Source of the DNA: Angiostrongylus vasorum
Lineage: Eukaryota > Nematoda > Chromadorea > Rhabditida > Metastrongylidae
DNA length: 64,000 bases
NCBI GenBank assembly: GCA_018806985.1
Contig: JADANN010000251.1
Span: 1,511,501-1,575,500, forward strand
Reading direction: 5' to 3'
The notes beneath the pieces are model-generated. The model did no database searches. It was not told the origin of the DNA and saw nothing but the letters and a program-made list of their open reading frames with translations. A program made the translations under genes and the position numbers. Below are positions 12,200-22,345 of this stretch, in pieces (within the stretch, counting starts at the first letter, position 1; every line of letters starts with the position of its first letter).

Positions 12200-12820
12200 A
12201 AATAAAAAAGAGCAGAACTGACAACTGTCCTTACCTAGGAGTGATGAAGAGATAAGTGGAAGAAAGTTGGAAATTCAATCACAGCTAGTAGTTAACAGTA
12301 ATGCTTAACCTTCATGATATAGATAAGGTTCATTCAAGCCTTTCAGAGACAATGCCATTCGAAGCAGACCAATTTCTATCGAAGACATTCTCTATAAATT
12401 AGAGAATCATCACTTGTTTTGCGTACGGCAGAGAAGGGGGCTTGTAGTTCCACTGTATAATAGCAGTTGTACACCTATGAAATCAAATGGTTGACTCGAT
12501 ACCCTGTGGTCTTTCTCGTGTCAACATTTGCGCAATTAAAAAACAGACGTTAGAAAATGGTGATGCCTACTTCACCAGCATTTGCTTTCATTTGACATTT
12601 AAAGTCACTACTAGTCATTTCTGCTCTTTTCCTTTTTTTATTTCATCTTGTGATACCACTTCTTCTTCATTCTTCATGCTTGGCTTGTTATTATGCATGC
12701 GACGTGCTGCTTATATTCCATTACAGGAGCCAATTTCTCATTGTCAGTGCAACCTTTTACTCTTAGTATTTTCCAGATTCCATTACTGTGTTCTTATTTA
12801 CATTGTGCATATAAGTAAAT
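12200..12820. other. Intergenic, nothing assignable
   Basis: Collinear with 39,140-39,780 but lacking the CTTT array present there. The open frame at 12,487-12,840 has no homologous open frame in copy B. Confidence 0.4.
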
Positions 12821-13150
12821 GTCTAATGAACCAAGTTTGAGGTGCACCCCTTGACGAGCAATTGGAAATCGTGACCACTTTACCATCGTAAGGCACGTAG
12901 TTCGCTTGAACGATGAATACGCTATATACGCGATGAGGCACAAATGGTTCGGTGTTTTTCGACTAGCTAAAAAAAATTAGTGCGGGAATTGCGTCATGAT
13001 GCCTTTCAATAGGCATCATAGAGGTGAGTGCATGCACCTTATGCACTTACAATGATATATGAGCGGTCATTGATGTATGACACCAGTGCTTTTCTACTAC
13101 CAAATACGTCCAGTAGCAGTTCATCCACCGTGGAGTGAGTTAATGGTTGG
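12820..13150 (+). repeat. SL1-like 22-mer plus retrocopy-like block, copy A
   Basis: Positions 12,820-12,841 read TGTCTAATGAACCAAGTTTG then AG, about 18 of 22 identical to the SL1 leader. A ~200-bp block also present at 39,801-40,015 follows, and then a SINE-1-like tail fragment at about 13,075-13,150. Confidence 0.4.
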
Positions 13151-13315
13151 TCACATCATCTTGTCATTGTTTAAAGTATTCATTCTGGCCTTACGAGGAA
13201 AGTGAAGACCATTTGTAATGTTTAACTTGAAGTGTAAGATATCAGCGACAAATGTGAAAGAAATGAAGCCTAACTTTTTTTTCAAAATGTATACAAATAT
13301 GAAGCAAAAACTAAA

Positions 13316-14129
13316 TGTTAAGTATTTTACTTATTGCCTATTACTATTTCTACGACAGGGTATTATGTGTGATACAACCACAACGATGCTATGATGCTGA
13401 GATATATGCAAAGCTTCAGACCGCAGGTGTCTGCGGTGGGGAACGAACGCCCTATTGTCCTTTCCGGGGAGTAACGCGTTCACCACCTCACAATGCGGCT
13501 CCCTCGTTTTGCCTGTCTCTCAGCTAGTTCTATCGATCACTTGCCATCAGCACTTTTGATTTGGGTTCCCCAGAACAATCCCGTTGACGGGTGATTGTTG
13601 AAACTGTAGCTCGGGATAGGCGTAGGGGAAATCCTAGGCCCCCAGACGACAACTCTAGCGATAAAAAGGTCCCGTTTATCCTACCATTAATTTCAAATGA
13701 TTTAAATGTAGCTATAAAACGCTGCTTGAGAAGGGCCGGTCTAGAGAATTCGGTAAACGTAGTTGCAATGCCACTGAGTACTCTTAGGCGCCAGCCAGTT
13801 CGTAACCGCCTACATGACCGTCTTTTTGCAACGCAAAACTGCATAATTTGCCCTAATGGTAGAGACGGTGATTGCATGAGTATGGGTACAGTTTATCTGA
13901 TCTCCTGTAAGGCGTGCGGAGACGAATACTTTGGCGAAACGGGTAGACCACTCTGTGTCCGCATAAAAGAACAACTAGTCGGTAATCGGCAATGAACCCA
14001 ATGTTGAGTTGAGGCTGTGGTCGAAAGTGTTAACTTTTTTATTTACTAGCCATTGCAATTTTTTTCACTTTTATCAGCAGGTACCTGCGGTCCGCAGTTT
14101 TTCAAACATCTAAGCACCATTGTGGTTGT
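13316..14129. mobile_element. SINE-2 with nested Penelope fragment, copy A only
   Basis: Absent from copy B, where AACTAAGTGGTTATAACC is continuous at about 40,255. The flanks AAAACTAAAT (about 13,307) and AAAACTAAGT (14,130-14,139) suggest a ~10-nt target duplication. The left half (13,385-13,590) is a minus-oriented SINE-2 and the right end (14,000-14,129) resumes it. Between them lies the PLE fragment listed separately. Confidence 0.55.
13591..13995 (+). pseudogene. Penelope-like element C-terminal fragment with GIY-YIG domain
   Basis: An uninterrupted 134-codon fragment of the PLE polyprotein: the end of the RT thumb and linker (SDKKVPFILPLISND, CLRRAGLEN, about residues 23-53), a cysteine-rich spacer (CIIC at 84-87, C95) and a GIY-YIG endonuclease module in which the GIY strand is VYLISC (101-106), with CKAC (106-109) and YFGETGR (113-119) as the YIG strand, then a conserved R124. 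In active PLEs this domain nicks target DNA for target-primed reverse transcription. The element is truncated on both sides, so only this exon-sized piece survives. It lies inside a SINE-2. Confidence 0.75.
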
Positions 14130-14174
14130 AAAACTAAGTTGTTGTAACCATTGCGCTAACTACTGCCTTTTCAC

Positions 14175-15152
14175 AACAATATTAACATTGACGTCAAAAA
14201 GAGGACTTAGGCAAGGCGATACAATTTCGCCAAAATTATTTACCGCTACCCTCGAGAACGCCATGTGAACACTGGAATGGGATAATATGGGAGTGAAAAT
14301 CGATAGTTGGCAGTTACATCATCTTCGCTTTGCTGATGACATCGTCCTTATAACACCAAACCTTAGCCAAGCGGAACGGATGTTTGCTGACTTTGGTAAA
14401 GCCTTTGGAAGGATTGGTCTTCGACTAAATGTCACAAAGCGATGTCCATGAGGAACGGATTGGTTTCGTATGCCCCATTCACGCTCAACGGAAAGATTAT
14501 CTCCGAATGCTCCAGTTATGTCTATCTAGGTCGGGAAATCAACACATTGAACGACTTAGCTCCAGGGTTGAGCAGAAAAAAAACGAGCGGCTTACGGAGC
14601 TTTCAAGAGCATCGAGGATGTTGTGAAGAGGACAAAGAACACCCTTTTTCTACTCAACGGTACTTCCTGCTCCAACATATGCGTCAGAAACCTGGTCGCT
14701 GCGTAAGCAGGATGAACGATCATTGTGTTATTAAACGCGCAGTCGAAAGGACGATGGTAAGAGTATCCCGTTTCACACAAGTAAAGGAAGGGATCCGAAG
14801 CTCCGACCTGCGTCAACGATCAGAAATCAAGGTGCCGTTCTGTAAGCCAAATAGTCGAAGTTAAGGTGGGCCGGACACGTAATGCGTATGAATGACAACC
14901 TATGGACAATAGCCGTTAGTGACTGGATTCCTCGGGATGTTAAACACACTGCAGGAAGACCAACGACTCGATGGTCAGAGTTGTTCACGAAAAGCCTGGA
15001 AGAAAGATATGATGCTCGATGAGTCAGTGTTCCTAGAGCGAGCAGAACTCACTGGGCTACTTTTGCACGCGACAGGGAAAAATAGAAAAATTACTGGCGC
15101 CCGTTCGAGTCACTCGACGACCAACGGGACTACAGGTGATACAGGTGATACC
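14175..15152 (+). mobile_element. 5'-truncated RTE LINE, copy A only
   Basis: The 3' third of an RTE reverse transcriptase: RGLRQGDTISPKLFTATLENA (14,200-14,265), the catalytic FADD box (14,329-14,340, in LRFADDIVLITP), RNGLVSYAPFTLNGK (14,450-14,490), YVYLGREIN (14,518-14,545), IKRAVERTMVRVSRFTQVKEG (14,730-14,790) and the C-terminal WATFARDREK-like end (about 15,055-15,085). Several frameshifts are present. The 3' end carries short GATACAGGT-type repeats typical of RTE tails (15,130-15,150). The empty site is intact in copy B at about 40,290-40,305. The flanks CCTTTTCAC and CCTTTTTAC look like a ~9-nt duplication. Confidence 0.75.
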
Positions 15153-15164
15153 ACCTTTTTACAT

Positions 15165-16150
15165 CACTGTACAGGTTTATTTTTTCCCCAAACAGAGTAC
15201 ACTGGGAAGAAATCACGATATACGTATACTACTCCATCAACTAAGAACCCCGGAAGCCAATTCACCACACAACCCCTGCGTAACAACGGCCAATGGATTC
15301 TAATTAAAAAAAAGAACGGTTAACACTTTGGAATACCAAGGATTCTTAAAAAAGATAGTAAACGGAAGAGCAGAGATCCGGTAGAATTCAGAAATGCTCA
15401 GAAATGATCATGTGCAATTACGGAGCATGGTTTACCTGAACTGGATGCAGTTTGCAAAACCAAGGTGGATCCAGTTAGTCGCGTGGCTACTTTTTCGTTG
15501 ACCGAAACCTCTCGAATGCTCGCTTCAGATCGTCGGGAAATACTGAATCGATTGGAAATAAGGGCATATGAGGATTAAGGCATGCTCTTGGCTATTGAGG
15601 AATGGAAAGGATGTAGAAAATGAAGAAATGTTTTCTTCTCCAGAGTCTTCAGAGTTTTATAAGCTCACAGCAACTTCAGAAAAATGAGGATTTAATTTTA
15701 GAATAGAGTGATTAACCTTATCTATTATTAAAGCACGTGTGCTCTAAATTTTTCAACGGCTAACCGACAGAACTAATATTACGCAAGAAGTAAGATTTGC
15801 AAAAACGAATATCCTCGGAACTACTATAAGTTAGGAAGTTAGTCGGTTCATTCGAATTTGCTGAGATTTCTATCATGTTTCAACACTATGGTCTTCTTCC
15901 AGTAACATCTATAACCTAAAATTACTATGCTGTGCATTTAAGAACTGTGACGAACCAACAAAATTAATGACGACGACACTGGTGGGGCTTCATGAAAGAT
16001 GGAGTGCCTGCAATTAAAAAAAAGGGAAGCAGTTTGGACAGTTTGGGTAATGTGGGTAGTTTGTTGGCAGAAACTAGGCCAAAGCGCTTCCAATTTGTTA
16101 ATTCAGTTTGTGGTTTTTCGTAAATCTTTACCGGTGTGGATTTATTACTA
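15165..16150. other. Conserved block, coding status unclear
   Basis: Collinear with 40,305-41,267, and partly with 21,470-21,690. A plus frame ending NCDEPTKLMTT and LHERWSACN (about 15,945-16,015) is conserved in copy B (40,837-41,136), but no splice-consistent gene could be built. Not recognised. Confidence 0.3.
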
Positions 16151-16200
16151 TACCATCGACATTTCGGTACCTTCGGAATACTTCCAGTTATTGACCTGAA
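16151..16200 (-). CDS. Possible terminal exon of an unrecognised gene (copy A)
   Basis: Minus strand. A good acceptor (CTTTCTTTCAG) is followed by a short frame VNNWKYSEGTEMSMV and a TAG stop. Copy B has VNTWKYSEATEMSMV at ~41,267-41,314 with the same acceptor. Differences between the copies are mostly silent, which favours a real C-terminal exon. A third, broken relative is at about 21,850-21,895. Upstream, FWHKISSNEIYFVDLGCLF (copy A) resembles FCYKIHPNNIYFVGFGLLF (21,930-21,975). The function is unknown. Confidence 0.35.
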
Positions 16201-16422
16201 AGAAAGGAACGCTTTATTAAACAAACATCCAAGGTCAACAAAGTAGATCTCATTTGATGATATTTTGTGCCAAAACAAAGCAACTGCTGTTTGAAAAAAG
16301 AATTACAAAGCACTACTACCTCTGGTAAGCCAGTATTAACTATTTAACTTCGATTTGAATGACCTGACTACATGTGCGATATTGTCTTTAAATTCTCCTT
16401 ATTTCTTCGGGTTTCCAAATGT

Positions 16423-16708
16423 CTGGGTTCGTGTGGCGCAGTGGTAGAAGGCTGCCTGTAAGACACAAGTGAGATTGATCCCTGCACCCATAACCCACCA
16501 AGCCTTCCGTCCCTCTGGGGTCAGCAGATTGGTACCAGACTTGTCTGGGAGGACGGCAGCACTGGCTCGATACATCGGTAGGTCACCACGAGTCATTGTA
16601 AAGGCCAGAAATGCGTGGAATCACCTCCAAGCGATGCTTAATTAAGTCGAATGCATGGCGCTTCCTTCAGAGATTGATGAACGCCGAGAGCTTTATCCTT
16701 TTTTTTAT
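16423..16708 (+). mobile_element. Full-length tRNA-derived SINE-1, copy A only
   Basis: The head GTGTGGCGCAGTGGTAGAAG serves as A box and GAGATTGATCCC as a weak B box. The body is CAGATTGGTACCAGACTTG then TCTGGGAGGA and ATACATCGGTAGGTCACC. The tail GATTGATGAACGCCGAGAGC is followed by TTTATCC and a T-run. The flanks TCCAAATGT (16,414-16,422) and TCCACATGT (16,709-16,717) are a ~9-nt target duplication. Copy B is uninterrupted at about 41,795. This is the reference copy for the family in this window. Confidence 0.75.
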
Positions 16709-16769
16709 TCCACATGTGCAAGAAACAATAGAAAATCATCGATGTGAAGACTAGGTGCAGTGATTCCCA

Positions 16770-17050
16770 AGACCGAGCTTCTAATAACGTCGGCATTGAT
16801 CAAATAATTTACTGTTTTTTGGTGAACTAGCACGAGATTGTTACTTTACTCTGTACTGACAAAGTTGGAAAGATCAAGTTGACTGTGTATCCAACCAAAC
16901 ATCTCCATAAACAAAACAAAGATGCTACTAAACCATGATTTAACTTCCATACCCAGCCAAGATTTCAGTGCGACTGAAATGTTGATAAGGCGAAAGCTGC
17001 AGAAACGGCGGCTTGCATGTCAGTAAAGGCTAGGTGGAGTGTCTGTTTGG
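16770..17050. repeat. Small inverted PLE-end repeat
   Basis: The conserved box in minus sense (GTCGGCATTGATCAAAT, about 16,789) is followed by degraded PLE-terminal sequence and a plus-sense end with GCTGCAGAAACGGCGGCTTGC (about 16,996). The copy B equivalent at 41,865-42,150 is clearer. Confidence 0.4.
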
Positions 17051-17159
17051 TTAGGGATATGTGGATAAATCTGCTCAAAATGCGCAATGACATTTTGATG
17101 AAATAATTTAGCGTGGCCTGGTTTGAATTTAGGAAGTGATATTTTAGATTTTGTAGTGA

Positions 17160-17430
17160 AGTTGTAGTGAAGCCGTTCAGCACTAGTACGGCGCTGGTCC
17201 GACTCTGCACCGAGCTCACCAAGCCGTTTACCCCACCGGGGGTCTGGCAACTGATACCGGACTTGTCTGAGTTCATTAAGAAGACAACAATTCTTATGCA
17301 GCAACCGTACCCCGTAGGCCAAAAGTCCGAAGACCTTTGTGGGTAGTGGAATGCGAAAAAAACGAATTGAAAGCAACAAGTGCTGGGATACACAGTGGAG
17401 ATATGTTGTTGGATCGGCGAATAATAATGA
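17160..17430. repeat. SINE-1 fragment and conserved downstream block
   Basis: 17,160-17,290 is a plus-oriented SINE-1 piece (TCTGGCAACTGATACCGG, ACTTGTCTGAG). 17,290-17,430 is a ~130-bp block also found at 42,440-42,590 and, more diverged, at 38,950-39,090 and 12,010-12,180. The reading frame is not conserved between copies, so a repeat or non-coding element is more likely than an exon. Confidence 0.4.
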
Positions 17431-17461
17431 TAAATTCTCTGCGGTACAATCTCCACACAAA

Positions 17462-17831
17462 CTACAAACTCCAATACAGTGTTACTATTCGCAAAAGCAT
17501 CCTTTCATTAAAGGTTACTGGCTTGATTTTCTCCATTTGTAAATTCTTATAACTTTTCCGAAAAAAGAATAAGCTATAGATATTTAAATATACCTGTTGA
17601 AGCAAATGGAAATAAGTGCGTTTGCGCCATTGTAAAGAATCCACGGCAAACTGGTCCAAAAGAAGGTGATCGGATTTGCGTCAAACAGAGGCTCCAAGAA
17701 TTGCCACAGAATAGGTTGACGTACAGAACACACAATACATGAATACCTCAAATTACTTAGTGAAAACGAATCAGCCTCAAACACGGAAATGGATACTGGA
17801 AATGAAAACCAAAAAAAAACCAAAGAAAAGA
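17462..17831 (-). pseudogene. Receptor D: 3' end of a C-type chemoreceptor cut by the duplication
   Basis: Only the last two exons of the receptor C gene are present here. Exon 7-like (17,594-17,746) encodes TM6 and TM7 with WILYNGANALISICFNR, but it is 153 nt instead of 155, so it is out of frame. Exon 8-like (17,462-17,558) ends KIKPVTFNERMLLRIV then LYWSL, but its acceptor TTAG has become TTCG. Homology to the receptor C locus stops at about 17,831, inside intron 6, and exons 1-6 are absent. This marks the right edge of duplicated copy A. Confidence 0.75.
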
Positions 17832-17949
17832 TTCAAAAGACCGACCTTGGCATAAAAGTTGATATATCTATTTCGATAATCTCGTAAACGTATCTTGTTG
17901 AACTGATGCGAGGCAGGTATAGGTTTTCGTTGTCGTTATTGTTACTCCT

Positions 17950-18110
17950 AGTCCCACTCGTAACAACACGGCTCTGAGGAAGGCGAAATAGCCGCAATGT
18001 CAGCCATCGACCAACAACAGTAACAACAACGACAACAAAAACAACAACAACGACAACAACAAAAGCAACAGCAACAAGCAAACAACAAGCAACAGCAACA
18101 CTTTTACTGT
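17950..18110. repeat. Decayed hammerhead-like end and ACA-rich microsatellite
   Basis: 17,970-18,003 reads GGCTCTGAGGAAGGCGAAAT then AGCC…GTCAGCC on the plus strand, a PLE-end motif with its GAAA box mutated. 18,007-18,100 is an interrupted CAA/CAG trinucleotide tract. Confidence 0.55.
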
Positions 18111-19480
18111 GGTAGTAGTTGTCGTACAATGTATTACGAAATCAGAGCTCAGTGAGAAGCTACTTCACTTGTATGATGCAGCATTCTGTTCTATATGACT
18201 CGTTGCGTCTACTAAGAACAAAATCATATGATACAGCTGCATTGGATATCTGCCTCCCATCAATGAGGCTCTGACGACCTCGTCTCAGCCCCATGAATAT
18301 AATAAGATAATGGTAATTCATGACGTGGTCAAATGGAAGTTGGTTTCTAATAATATTACGAAAATACTTTACTCGTACCATTTTGGTTTGTACAGGTCCA
18401 CTAGTGCCATTGATTGATAGCATGCCTTCGGCCTCACTGCGCCTCTAGCAGTCTATATCTCCTTCAGGTACCCCATGATCACATTCTGTATCGATAACCT
18501 AATACAGGCCATCTCGCGGACCCCTAGTTTGTCGTCGTTTCATGCCAAGTCATTCCTTGTGTGTCGCTTTTATGCTTTTTTTATGCTTTTTCCTCTTTGT
18601 ACTAGTACAAATAAACTCAGCTTGTGCTTTTTGTAGACAACACTATCCGCTAAATAGCAAATCCTGTCTATCAACTCGTAGTCAAGTTCAAATGACGTTC
18701 GTGTTAAAGATAATGTACCGCTTTCATATAAGCTTTCTGTACAAGCTCTTATCTCGTGTGCTTGTTTTGCAGCTGCTTGGAAAGATCTCGGTAATCTCTT
18801 TACAAGTAATGAACTTCACAAATAGGTAATGACCTAAAGAAATAGTAACTATTTTTGGGGAATAGTTACTATAATAAGAACCGTTCTCTTTGCGCTGCTA
18901 TTCGCCATGGGATGAGCAGCTTTCAGCTGCATGAACTTCCGCACATCTGCAGTGATATGATCAAATTAGTTTTCATTAAAACTACGCATCTTTGTGTCTT
19001 TTTGTAACCTGCACACCTGAAAAAACCGCTGCGGGGGCTCTGTAATTTCCTTGTATGTGAATATCTACATTCGTGCCAACGTTGGCTAAAATCACATCGA
19101 AGTTTTCGTCAGTTCTCATGTAACCGCAGTGCATTGTTAATCTAGGGGATTGCCTCAATTACCTACGCTCCCTGCCAGTACTCTGCAAATCACTCGCTTC
19201 ATCAACTTATCATTACGCGATAATTAAATCTATGGATAATTATTGATGTGTTTGTACGATTTGTGACTTATCCTGCTTAATATTTTGTCACCCTGCCCAG
19301 TTCTCTCCCTCATCACAAGTGCAACTTCTTGCTCTCTATAAAACCCTTCAAAAAAGTGAGGAACATAGATCCATAAGTCTGACAGCTTCTCAGAACCTAC
19401 CCAGCATCTTTATCGCAGAAGAAAAAACCCCACATGAGTGGGGGAACTCAGGGCACGCTCATCCTTCCTTTAAAGCGTGA
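18110..19480. other. Spacer, no gene supported
   Basis: Unique to the inter-copy spacer. It holds one short hydrophobic plus frame (18,542-18,829), which is not supported as a gene. Confidence 0.4.
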
Positions 19481-19549
19481 CTGAGCTTATCCTCTGAAGT
19501 TTTGCCCATTTGATTGTTAATTGCACTTGACAAGCTTTTTCACGAAGAC

Positions 19550-19860
19550 TCCTATCGCACATCTCAAAGTTTTTGGATGAAGCACTACCGTTTGAGCAAG
19601 TAAGGACACAGGTATTCTATCCTAACGACCGCATGCAAATCAGGGTTGTAGAATCATGCCGCGAGTGCTATCTAACCTATGTCCTAGCTTTCCTGGACTA
19701 TGAAAAGCGTTTGACAGCGTCGAAACAAATGCAGTCCTATTTCTGCTCTTAACCAATGCTGGGTTGTCCTACTTTTCATCCAGGAATTCTAGTTAACTGG
19801 AACTTACCCCGATAATATAGGTTTTCTATCGAGGTGAAGACACACCCATTAAAAAATGTA
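19550..19860 (+). pseudogene. RTE-like reverse transcriptase fragment (second lineage)
   Basis: Across frameshifts the plus strand shows a palm-domain block: LDEALPFEQ (about 19,577-19,603) and LAFLDYEK followed by FDSVETNAVL (about 19,686-19,740), which is RT motif A with its catalytic aspartate. Only ~300 bp survives. It differs from the other RTE relics here, which carry the IDVKRG and RQGDTISP block, so it may represent another subfamily. Confidence 0.5.
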
Positions 19861-19879
19861 GGGTGGCTAAAAGTTCAAA

Positions 19880-20430
19880 GGCGCAGAAAAAAAATCTCGA
19901 CACTGATCAAGTAATTCTTCGTGTTCTTGTTGAGCAAATGCGAGGTGTTATTTCATTCTTTATTCACGAACAAGCTGACGTTTCGGCGGATTTCGCCTTC
20001 CTCATAGCCTGGAAAGGTCAAGTTGACAGCAGACGCTCTGGATTAATTCCAGAAATCCGAAAATGAACCGCATGGAAGAATGCCTCGTTATCACGCGTGA
20101 TATTGGGCAGTATATAAGCCTATTATTCTGATGAGAGGAGCACATTACGCTTCCATGTGAATTCTGTGCGGTTGGTCTCCCCGCGACATACTTAGTGGAA
20201 GACTCATAGGAAGCGGTGAATGTGCAAAGAAGCTATTTTGTGTTCAATGTGATTGAAATCTTGTTTTAGCGTTTTTTTCTTTTTTGGTTATGGAGGTGTT
20301 TGGCCAAATAGGTTGCTGTCAACTTGACCTTTCCAGGATCTGAGGAGTGCTGAATCCGCCGAAACGTCAGCTTGTTCGTGAATAAAGAATAAAAAATAAC
20401 ACCTCGTGTTTGCTCAACAAGAATAGGAAG
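19880..20430. mobile_element. Short head-to-head Penelope derivative
   Basis: The left arm (19,895-20,035) is a minus-sense PLE terminus with ACAAGCTGACGTTTCGGCGG. The right part (20,036-20,430) is plus-sense, beginning in the PLE C-terminus (TGGATTAATTCCAGAAATCC…) and running through the 3' UTR to GCCGAAACGTCAGCTTGTTC and TTGCTCAACAAGAATAG. The two ends are inverted repeats of roughly 130 bp. Almost all coding sequence is missing. Confidence 0.65.
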
Positions 20431-20589
20431 ACTTACCATTTTGTTCCTAGTAAGTCTTCCGGTTATTTGGTGAAGAGCAGCCGCACACAGTCTTGTATGT
20501 GCCCGTCTGACGTCAAAATGTCAACCAGAGGTTTGGCGCGAAGTCATGCCTTATAAAAAAGGCGCCCTTCTTTGGCGATGTTTTGGATC

Positions 20590-20900
20590 CCTGAGCGATG
20601 ATAGTGACTTCTATTTCAAAATCTCTACCGTTATTCCTTCATGTTCTATGTGTTTCCAGTAAAGTGTTTTCTTCGACGTTAAGTTTCCTAACTAGGTATT
20701 CTTGTGGTGTGGTACATCCGTTTCGGCTACGATTTCCAAACACAATTGCATTAGTATTCTTCAACGTTAAGTTTCCTAACTAGGTATTCTTGTGGTGTGG
20801 TACATCCGTTTCGGCTACGATTTCCAAACACAATTGCATTAGTACTCCTGACGGTCATGACAGCGATTGCATCAGTTACGATATGTGATACGTGATATAT
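20590..20900 (-). pseudogene. Penelope C-terminal fragment with local tandem duplication
   Basis: The minus strand carries degraded GIY-YIG-region sequence (the inverse of GTTAAGTTTCCTAACTAGGT, shared with 26,572-26,600 and 61,520-61,545). An ~86-bp unit is tandemly repeated (about 20,672-20,757 and 20,758-20,843) with only a few differences. Confidence 0.5.
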
Positions 20901-22130
20901 GTTACGTTATGATGTGTGGCACGAAGATCATGGGTCACTTGGGAATGTTCTCCTGTTCCTGAAAGTTTTGAAAGTTGCAGTCTTCTAAAATGTACCAAGG
21001 CAATTACAGATCTTGTAGGAGGTAAGAGAACTGTCCACACCTCTGACATTGCGGAATCATCCGTTCTCGCTCCTTTCTATTTTTATTATGCTATGTTAGG
21101 CGAAACGATCGGTATTCTTCGGTAGTGTAATGCATTGAAAGTTTGGGCTACTTTCAATTCCAGAGCAAAACTTCCACGTAGGACTTCGGCGTTTTTCTCT
21201 CTATTTGTTATACCATGTGCTACTATTAAACCAGAGCATATTCACTACCAGATGAACGATAAACCTTACTTTGCTGTTCTTAGCAAAAGATACCGTAAGG
21301 TGAATTGCAGACTGCTTTTGTATAAACTCGTAACTTCTGGGCGTTAATTTGACTTTACCGCTATAGAGTACTTATTTATGTATTGAGGAAATTTTATTAA
21401 CGATAAGCAAAGTGCTGTTAAAACAAACGTCACATAGTGAGGTGCGAGATCCACATGAACGAATATCCCTTGCAATTATGATAAGTTACACATTTAGTTT
21501 CGCTATTCAAGCGAGTTGAAAAGTTTGCATTACGTTTGGACGCTGAGTATTACTTCTAAGAACCTTCTACGAAAAAATAGCGATGAAGGTGTTTCAATGA
21601 GCAATACAGAACTGTGACGATGCGATAACAGTACGGACGACAAATGGGGCTTTCACAAGTGCACGTTGTCAGTACAAAAAAACAACATCATCATTAGTGA
21701 TTGAGCAGTTTGGGCAGTTTGGGTAATTTGGGTAGTTTGGACAAACTGTTGTAGACATCTGCAACAGGAAAGATCCAACGCGTTGGTTCCACCTTTGGTT
21801 TAAAGCAAACCTTCACACATACCAGCTTTTCCTTTTTTTCGTCGACATAGGAGTAATTCCAGAATATTTTCACGTATTGTCCTAAAATAGGAACATATTT
21901 CATCAAAAAAAGAAGACCAAACCCCACAAAGTAAATGTTATTAGGATGTATCTTGTAGCAAAATGGAAGGAACTGGGAAAGATTTCCCTCTTGCAGTGAG
22001 AATGATCTTACAAGGTGATGCTCCACCAAGGAGCAGGTCTATTATTTTATGGAAATTAGATTCATCAACATTTGATATTTAATTTCATAGGAAGACAATA
22101 TACAAAAGCGCCTCTATCATTTCACAATGT
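20900..22130. other. Spacer with diverged copy of the 16-kb conserved block
   Basis: 21,470-22,030 is a diverged third copy of 15,840-16,280 / 40,940-41,340, including the KLPKLPKL-rich minus frame (21,694-21,730) and the terminal-exon relative. Elsewhere no gene is supported. Confidence 0.35.
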
Positions 22131-22345
22131 AATACTTACTCGGATACTTGAACGGTCCGTCCTCACTGGTTGTGCTGGCCCCAGTATAATCACCATTTTT
22201 AGGAGATTTGCTGGTTAAGCCATTGTAGTTCCCTGGAATCCCAAGGTCAACCGGGCTAAAGCCTGCCCCAGGTCGTCACCACCAGAGGCAATCGCCGCCC
22301 TTGTGGACAGAGGGATACTTGCCACCACGCGACTAGTTTGGTCTT
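22130..22345 (-). mobile_element. Element X (5'-truncated)
   Basis: The tail TACTTACTCGGATACTTGAA is followed by CGGTCCGTCCTCACTGGTTG and GCCGCCCTTGTGG. This matches the minus strand of 36,000-36,155 and 51,050-51,205. The AAGT-rich tail and 5' truncation fit a non-LTR element mobilised by an RTE-type LINE. Confidence 0.6.

Noticed and set aside
16965..17474. 169- and 146-codon overlapping minus frames
   Set aside because: They cross a SINE-1 piece and a repeated block whose reading frame differs between copies.
18542..18829. 95-codon frame with a signal-peptide-like start
   Set aside because: It is hydrophobic at the N-terminus but has no recognisable mature domain, no second copy and no splice context, so it is not enough to call a gene.
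19880..20430. Classification as a DNA-transposon MITE because of inverted termini
   Set aside because: The termini are PLE 3' UTR sequence in both orientations and the right half starts in the PLE C-terminal coding region. A head-to-head PLE explains it better.
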